A stretch of 64,000 bases of DNA from positions 3,712,699 through 3,776,698 of the forward strand of contig NC_049981.1 in the NCBI RefSeq assembly GCF_000003815.2, in the 5' to 3' direction. This stretch comes from Branchiostoma floridae. Taxonomy: Eukaryota; Chordata; Leptocardii; Amphioxiformes; Branchiostomatidae. The notes under the pieces are model-generated. The model did not search any database. It saw nothing but the letters and a program-made list of their open reading frames with translations, and had not been told where the DNA came from. A program made the translations under genes and the position numbers. Positions 57,810 through 64,000 of the stretch are shown one piece after another. Within the stretch, counting starts at the first letter, position 1. Each line of letters opens with the position of its first letter.

Positions 57810-59895
57810 CTGAAATTTACATTTTTAGCGTCTAAATGTTAGTTTGATCCTTTTATATTTCGCAAACGTTAATCGATCCTTTTTTTGGTTTAACCCTTTC
57901 TAGACCGGCCTTTTTCTGGAATTCCCGGGGTGGGGATGCTCTTTGGACCCCCCCCCCCCCCCTGGTAATTTCAAAACGGCTTGGGTTAGGATCTCATTTG
58001 CAGGGAATGATGAACTCATAGAGATGTAATTGTTTTGAGTAAAATCGTCTAAATAGGGATTGTCCGTTATACTTCAAAGTATTAAACAAAATGTTGACTG
58101 ATAAGGGTATCTTATTGATATGTAAGTCTGCCAAGGCTTCTGTTGCCAATGACGACGGCACTGACATGAATATGACGTCAGAAAATAACGGTATATGTCC
58201 GCCATTCTTAATTTTCTAAAATACTTTTTTCTACATATAACACCAAACCCAAATAGAGTGGACTAAAAAGTTTATGAATGTGTTTTGTAGGAAAAAATTA
58301 TTAAAGGGGCTGACGTTATGACGGAATTTAAGTAAAAATAACCTGACTTTTTCATGCTATTGACAAGGTTCCCCATCTTGGAATATAACCAATGAAGTCT
58401 TAAAATTAGCATAATTTTAATTTTTATTATAAATGGAACATAAGATTACAAAGGATCGATGCTTATCATATATGAACACATGTATGGTCTATCATGAAAA
58501 CCTTGAAACCTCATTAACTGAGCAAACACTTGTGAGTTTTTCATGGACACACGAAGAATCACAAACTAACAGTTTTATATTATCGTATTGTCGTTGCAAG
58601 CAATATTTTAGACGTCACGGCGTTTGGTAGTCCTAGCACACGTCGTTCGGCAGTTATTCGGCGTCAAAGTTGGCGCAGGCACATTCAGCCCACACCGCCC
58701 AGAAGGGGTTGAAGGAGATTTGTACCTTCATTACAATATGGCTTTGTTGCACAACAATTGTACAGGATACAAAGCATGGCATCCACTGGTAGATACTAGA
58801 GTGTGTAGTGTATATGGAATGGACATTTTTAAAATCATCAGAGACTTCATTGGAGAGATTTCTAACGTCTGGATATTGTTTAATATATTTTCCTAGGTGT
58901 GCCATGCAGGAGTTGTACAATGTACTTAAATTTGCTATTCAAGTCCAATGAGATACACAGTTGTGTATAAGGTGACAGTTAGTATTATGAATTATTACAA
59001 AATAAGCATATTTGGGACATACAATCGTAGAGTGATATTCGTCTTTAATTTAATCCAGACAAAATGGACACACACACCCCTGGTGGATAGGATTTCAATG
59101 CTCGATGAATACTTTATGGCTATATCTACACACCCAACCTGCTAACAACATGCATTAATGTTTATTTGAGAAGATGGTGCATGAAACATTACCACAAAAA
59201 AATCGGGGGCGAGGGCCAGCAAAGGTGTCACCGCCTGTTCCCCCGCCCCATTTCTCTTGTGTGGTGAATTTTAATAAACAAATTGCTATTTTCCTTGCAA
59301 CAGCAGCTACAAAATTAGCACGCATCCTAGTTTGTAATCTATCCTGAAACATTTCAAGAGTCTCTAGGTTACTTAGGCTGTAACGTCAATGATCCAAATG
59401 TTTCATATGGCATCTTAGCCTAATCGTTGTGCTTAGACTTATGTTTGGTCCTTTGAGTAAGGAAATACTGAGCTCGAGATGGTCGGGAAAATGAAAATGT
59501 ACAAGATGTTTTATGAACTCCTTGGATTCTGACAAATTAAACTATGTTACCAAGGCTTTTCAGCAAAAAAAATCTTTAGAAAAAACACTCGTTTGTTTGT
59601 CAAGGAATATGTGTCTTTTAGTCAGGTGCCCTCTTGTAGATGGTATGAAGAGCCCAATATGTGCAATCGCTTTCTATTTAGAAACTTTTTATCATTTAGT
59701 TGGTTGTCATTTAGAATTGTTGTGGTACATGATACATATGAGTGGAAATGAAATGTGGAAATGAAATGAATGTAATTCTATGTATAATTTTCCTTGATCT
59801 TGTATGTATCATAAGTTAGAAAAAAGGAATGCGTTGTTGTTTCCGGGCAATGATACTCATTTGACACAACAGTACTTCAATTTCAGGGTAATAAT
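57810..59895. other. AT-rich non-coding stretch
   Basis: A C run lies near 57946-57961. No gene or repeat family is recognised. Confidence 0.4.
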
Positions 59896-60055
59896 ACTGT
59901 AAATGCAGAAACCTTCGCTGTGGATTGATTTTTTTTTTCTATGGCTGTAAGAGACAACAGTGCATGTTGCTACCGTGAACTTAAAACCAGCGCGAAAAGT
60001 CCTCTTTCCCGCTACCCCTAAATTGAATCCCCGTGAAGTTAAATGCATTTACAGT
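59896..60055. mobile_element. 160-bp MITE-like element
   Basis: The ends are actgtaaatgca and tgcatttacagt, perfect inverted repeats of 12 bp. The interior is non-coding with a T run. Target duplication is uncertain (possibly TA). Confidence 0.55.
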
Positions 60056-60545
60056 TAAAATGCAATCACACAATTTATATCACTTCACTGTTGCACTATT
60101 TCCAGTAAGTTAAGTAACAGTTGCAATCATTTTTGAAAGTATATATATTTGCGATTCATCAAAAAGGAAGATATTATGTGGATATTGAATATGTAACCTA
60201 CATGACTACTTGCTTTCTTTTTCATGACGGCCTAGTCCTACATTGTCAGTGGTTACTGCAAGATCAATAAGTCTATAGTGAGAACACGCTGGAAATAAAT
60301 AAAACTAGGACAGTACAGGCTGATAACTCCGAAAAGACTAAGTCGATTTTGAAAGTACGTTTTGTCTTTTTAAATGTGCCCTTTGTTCTTTGTCCAAGTT
60401 CCATTATTTGAGCTACATTTTATACTAAACTTAAAGCAGTATTTAACACTTTACAGAAGACAAGTGTTCTAGTGGAGGGGAGGGGGGCAAAACAGCTCAT
60501 TTGCAAATAATTACCCACTACTTTCACTAAATTAGCATTTAACAA

Positions 60546-60771
60546 TAAGCCTTCTCACATTAGTTAGGGCGCATGTGCGGCGACAGGAATTCTAGGTATA
60601 TGTCAAAGGGTAAGGCACACAGAAAGAAAACAAAACCCGTCGGATATTGTTATGCAAATCGAAACAGCGGTGAAGATAAGGACTGTTTACTTTTTGTGTG
60701 CCTTACGCTTTGACATATTGCCTAGAATTCCTGTCGCCGCACATGCGCCCTAACTTATGTGAGAAGGCTTA
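60546..60771. mobile_element. Foldback MITE with 80-bp arms
   Basis: The left arm (60547-60627) and right arm (60690-60770) are inverted copies with about four differences. Shared stretches include agggcgcatgtgcggcgaca and ggaattctagg. The spacer is about 62 bp. The ends taagcc/ggctta may include a TA or TAA target duplication. Confidence 0.8.
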
Positions 60772-60779
60772 TACCATGC

Positions 60780-61060
60780 CTTAGAAATATAAGAGGGCAA
60801 AGACCGTTTTTTAAACTTGATATCTGTAAAAAAAATGGTTAAAAGATAAGGCTTAAACCTGACGATCTTGCCTCATTTTACACTAGAGAGCCGGGTTATC
60901 AAACAATCCTTTGTTTCCGAAATATCGGCCAGTTTGTTATGATTGTATTGTAGGTCACTAGTGCATACTTCCATTGTTTCCCATTCAAACTAAAATATGT
61001 TGACAAAACCTGTTAATCTTTAGTCTTTGTCTACCTTCAAGTGATGGTAAAAATGCTCAC
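60780..61060. other. Possible first intron
   Basis: Non-coding on both strands; would be intron of the minus-strand candidate gene starting at 61124. Confidence 0.3.
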
Positions 61061-61124
61061 CGCGTTCCGGGCTGGTGACTGCAGAAAAACTCTCTCCAAA
61101 CGACGCGCTCTGACAGGCAGTCAT
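61061..61124 (-). CDS. Candidate first coding exon of a minus-strand gene
   Basis: ATG at 61124-61122 opens 21 codons (MTACQSASFGESFSAVTSPE, then Arg) and ends in phase 1 at a consensus donor, gcg/gtgagc (61060). The DNA is richer in GC and CpG than the surroundings. A motif like the YY1 site, aagatggcgg, lies just upstream at 61156-61147, as is common at the start of broadly expressed genes. No following exon could be assigned with confidence; the frame at 57594-57795 does not join in phase. The product is unknown. Confidence 0.4.
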
Positions 61125-61153
61125 GGTATGGAATCTCTGGTACACTCCGCCAT
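61121..61153 (-). promoter_or_regulatory. Upstream ORF overlapping the start codon
   Basis: The ATG at 61153-61151, within the YY1-like motif, opens a 10-codon frame (MAECTRDSIP). Its TGA (61123-61121) overlaps the main ATG as atga. Such an arrangement usually lowers or regulates initiation at the second ATG. If the first ATG is not in the transcript, it has no role. Confidence 0.35.
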
Positions 61154-62086
61154 CTTGGAATGTTCTAATTGACTGAGCTCAGGTGGTGCCCGGCAGGGTG
61201 TCAATTAGCTCATATAGAAATGCAAAATAGAAAAGGGGCAGGGGGAAGCCTTTCCAGTCGCACCTTGGCTCATTTCAAGGCCATTACAATATTGTAATGA
61301 TTCTTTGGTTGGGCCAGCTTTGACAGGACTTACTTAACATAGGGAAGATTGACACCAAGTCTATTTTACAGACATATAATGTATAAAAAAACTCTTGTTT
61401 TATTTTCTTTGAAGAGTAAACAAGGAGGCAATTAAACCCCATTGGAATAAGGATAAAATGATTTTCTCAGTTACAAAAGAAAACACAACCAAAACGTATC
61501 CGCCTGTTGAAGATAAAACTCAATCCCGGAGGTAAATAAGGTTCCTTAGCTTGATTTGGACACAAATTGTGGTATGATAGGAGGACATTTGACTGAATGA
61601 TTTGTCGATTACGGATACTGATATTGACTAGAATATCATTTCATCTGATATTATGATATTTGCTTAGACCACACTGACTTGCTCAATGCGTCTAAGACAC
61701 GCTAGTCATGTCCTACCCAACCTCTCATTTAAATATTATAATGACATTGAAATGAGGAAAGGTGCTAGTAGAAGCTCCTGAATATTTCATAGTTAGGGCG
61801 ATAATTGCTGTAGTTTCACCGCCCATCATTCCTCCTTCTATTTTGCATTCGTTTGCGCAGATTTCACACCCTGTTGAGTAGTCCCCATTGTTCAAACATA
61901 CAATCCAAACAAATTACGGCTGCAGGCCAAGCTTGTTGTCAACTTACGAACATAGCAATGTTCTGAGACTTGACAATGGCATATCACAAAATGAACCGAT
62001 CAATGCTGCTAAAGTAAATGTTTAGAATATCAATTTTCCCACTGGGCAGCAAAATAAACATAGCCACCACAACCTCTACCCTGTTA

Positions 62087-62128
62087 GCATATGCAAGGAG
62101 GTAAAATTTTAACCTCCTTGGCATATGC
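62087..62128. repeat. Near-perfect palindrome with caaggaggt arms
   Basis: The arms gcatatgc, aaggaggt and aaaa pair with tttt, acctcctt and gcatatgc with one or two unpaired bases. Confidence 0.7.
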
Positions 62129-63166
62129 CTTCTTACAAATCAAGAACATCACACTGGCTTGTATTTTGAATGCGGCGCGACGGCTAGACAATCTTTTGTG
62201 CTTTGTTTCTGGCAAGGAAATGCAGGCAAGCCAAGCGTGGGGACGCGGTGTGTTCTCTAGACAACTCTTCAGTGAGGAACAAACCAGAATTATGGTATCC
62301 ATGATTCAATCAAAGGGGAAATGATACATTCCTTCCACTATATGGCTCAGGGAAAGAAGCAACAAGCGCATGTTTGTAGCAAGCGTTGAAAAGATAAACC
62401 TTTGAGCATTTATGCCAGACAAGTGAATACACATCACTTGACTTTCCCGCTTGCGCTGGGAGGGTGGGGGGTTGGTGGATGGTATCACGTAAGCTTTGTC
62501 TCTTTTTCCTTATGGGACTTGAGGAAATATTTCTTCTTATGGGACAGCAATAGTCAGAAAGGCCCACTGGACACTTGTCATTTTCTGATATTTTCAAGCT
62601 TGATTGGTTAACGCCAACCCCAGTAGCACTAGTACTAGTACTCAAGCTTGTCCATATTAGAAAAGAATAGAAAACCGACAGCTACTCTGAGGATCTGCAC
62701 AGGAGGCTGTATGCTTTATAGGAACTAATAGCTGTGGCCAATAAGTCCTCTGCCGGCTAAACTCATTTCCATTGCCACAGCAAGATCTGCTTGGAGGTTA
62801 ACACGCCTTGGTAGGAAAGCGATTCTTATACTTCGCGACTGTCTCCACAAATCAGCTAAAAATCTCTGTTCTTCCATAGCTATCATCACGTAACATTTTC
62901 CGTCATCAAGAAGTGTAAGCATGTTTTCTAATCAAAATCACAGCTCTTGAAATTACAGAAGGCCTAAAAAATCGGAAGCAAAAATTCCTTCTACAGAAAA
63001 GTTACGATAGGTGCATGTTTCAAGCATTTATACCAGACGGCTGAATACACATTTCACTGGGTCCATTCGGGGTATGAAATGTTACTATTAGATTTTCTGT
63101 CTATCCATTTTACCGTGTACCTGAAGTATTTTGCCTTCTTACTAGTCTTTGAAATACAGTTTTGGA

Positions 63167-63206
63167 AACAAGGAGATTAAAATACATGTTATTTAACCTC
63201 CTTGTT
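63167..63206. repeat. Hairpin related to 62087-62128
   Basis: The arms aacaaggagattaaa and tttaacctccttgtt pair with one mismatch around a loop of about 10 nt. Confidence 0.65.
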
Positions 63207-64000
63207 GAGACAACTTTGTAATTTGGACTTGAATGGATACCATTCTGCTTGTGTGGCTCTGTATGTCTTCTATGCATAATTAAAAATAATTGCCCATAAT
63301 TACTTTGAGCGAAGGTGCGAAAACAATTAGTCTATTCACAGATGACAGGCTGTCAGCGTGATTGATGATGATTGATGGGCCCAAATAAGCAAATTTACTA
63401 CAATTTTGATTTTTAAACTTTAAAGCCTCTCACTTAGCGCTTGGCTTTGGGTTACAATGTTGAAATTGGGTGCAAACAATACACAACAAGTTGGTTTATA
63501 TGAATATCGACTCCCTATCTCTATTATATTATTGTGTATTTGGCTATCGGTAGGCAAAGTCATAGCCACCCCTAAAATGATATTAATATTTTGACATCTA
63601 AGCATTTTCTTATACTCTGGAGTGTACAGCTCTCGACATTCCGATAGAGTACAACTCTCTCCACATCCTCTGAAAATTTCATGCACCAATTCTGACCGGA
63701 AGCGCTGAGTGTAGGCCAATATTCAGTGAGTCAAATGGGTCCAATATTATTATGAATCATGGATATATTATGCAGATTTTCCTAAAAATAACAACTTTGT
63801 TAAACCCTTGGGTATTTGGTTGAGCTTTCCTGAAAATATGAAGTTAATTGGCCGCTCCAAACTTGAGATACACTCGATTTTCCAGGTAGCCCTGTATTAC
63901 CCCTAATTTAGACCACTAGCGTGTCTTAGACACATTGAGTGAATTATGGATGCGAGGATAAAAGATTATTGTTAAAGAATCATGCATATCACCCATAGAT

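Larger units (their letters stand above)
61200..64000. other. Non-coding right end
   Basis: No gene is supported. A minus-strand frame at 63420-63719 contains CGESCTLSECRELY but has no known domain. Two near-perfect hairpins (62087-62128 and 63167-63206) and a 26-bp inverted pair (61681-61706 with 63915-63940) are the only structures seen. Confidence 0.4.

Noticed and set aside
63420-63719. Cys-containing 99-codon minus-strand frame
   Set aside because: No domain, no clear splice signals and AT-rich codons; chance cannot be excluded.

Overview
The window looks like animal genomic DNA, most likely from a cephalochordate (amphioxus) or a similar invertebrate. It has short GT-AG exons in long AT-rich introns, F5/8 type C (discoidin), fibronectin type III (FN3) and farnesoic-acid O-methyltransferase-like (FAMeT) modules, and a heavy load of varied transposons. 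There are three N gaps: 3256-3355, 34520-35151 and 40786-40923. The species call is inference.

Gene content. The main genes are minus-strand exons of a multidomain extracellular or receptor-like family. Running from high to low coordinates they are: F5/8C (50651-49260); F5/8C (48637-47150), FN3 (46393-46115) and a terminal acidic tail exon with a stop (43492-43302); FAMeT (36812-36061), FN3 (32038-31763), F5/8C (19102-17623), FN3 (16866-16588) and tail exon (13955-13765); then FAMeT (10072-9318), FN3 (4261-3986) and the first F5/8C exon (379-216), which continues off the left edge. Module boundaries that I can read are in phase 1, the usual class for exon shuffling. A plus-strand signal-peptide exon (4840-4912) with a CRE-containing upstream region sits between the FAMeT and FN3 modules in each unit. 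In the second unit (32606-32678) its ATG has become ATC.

Layout. About 1-18.7 kb and 18.7-48.2 kb are two copies of one ancestral unit of roughly 14.7 kb. Both copies carry the same old LINE with the same frameshift. They differ by later events. Unit 1 has a 0.93-kb terminal-inverted-repeat (TIR) element (6547-7474) and a 3.06-kb Helentron-like element (10482-13536). Unit 2 has a 5.8-kb CACTA-type element (37261-43098) and an 8.9-kb block of unrelated repeats (22738-31640). This is either a recent tandem duplication or two haplotypes placed side by side by the assembler.

Right flank (50.7-64 kb). This is mostly non-coding: a jockey-like reverse transcriptase fragment, two SINE copies, a Penelope-like endonuclease fragment followed by a hammerhead-ribozyme-like motif, small inverted-repeat elements, tandem repeats, and a candidate first exon of a minus-strand gene with an upstream ORF (61061-61160).

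How the parts relate. The gene family appears to be amplifying. Unit 1 and unit 2 coding exons differ more than the introns beside them, with clustered amino-acid changes in the F5/8C module, which suggests diversification or gene conversion. Transposon insertions with matching empty sites in the other copy give a relative history of the locus.
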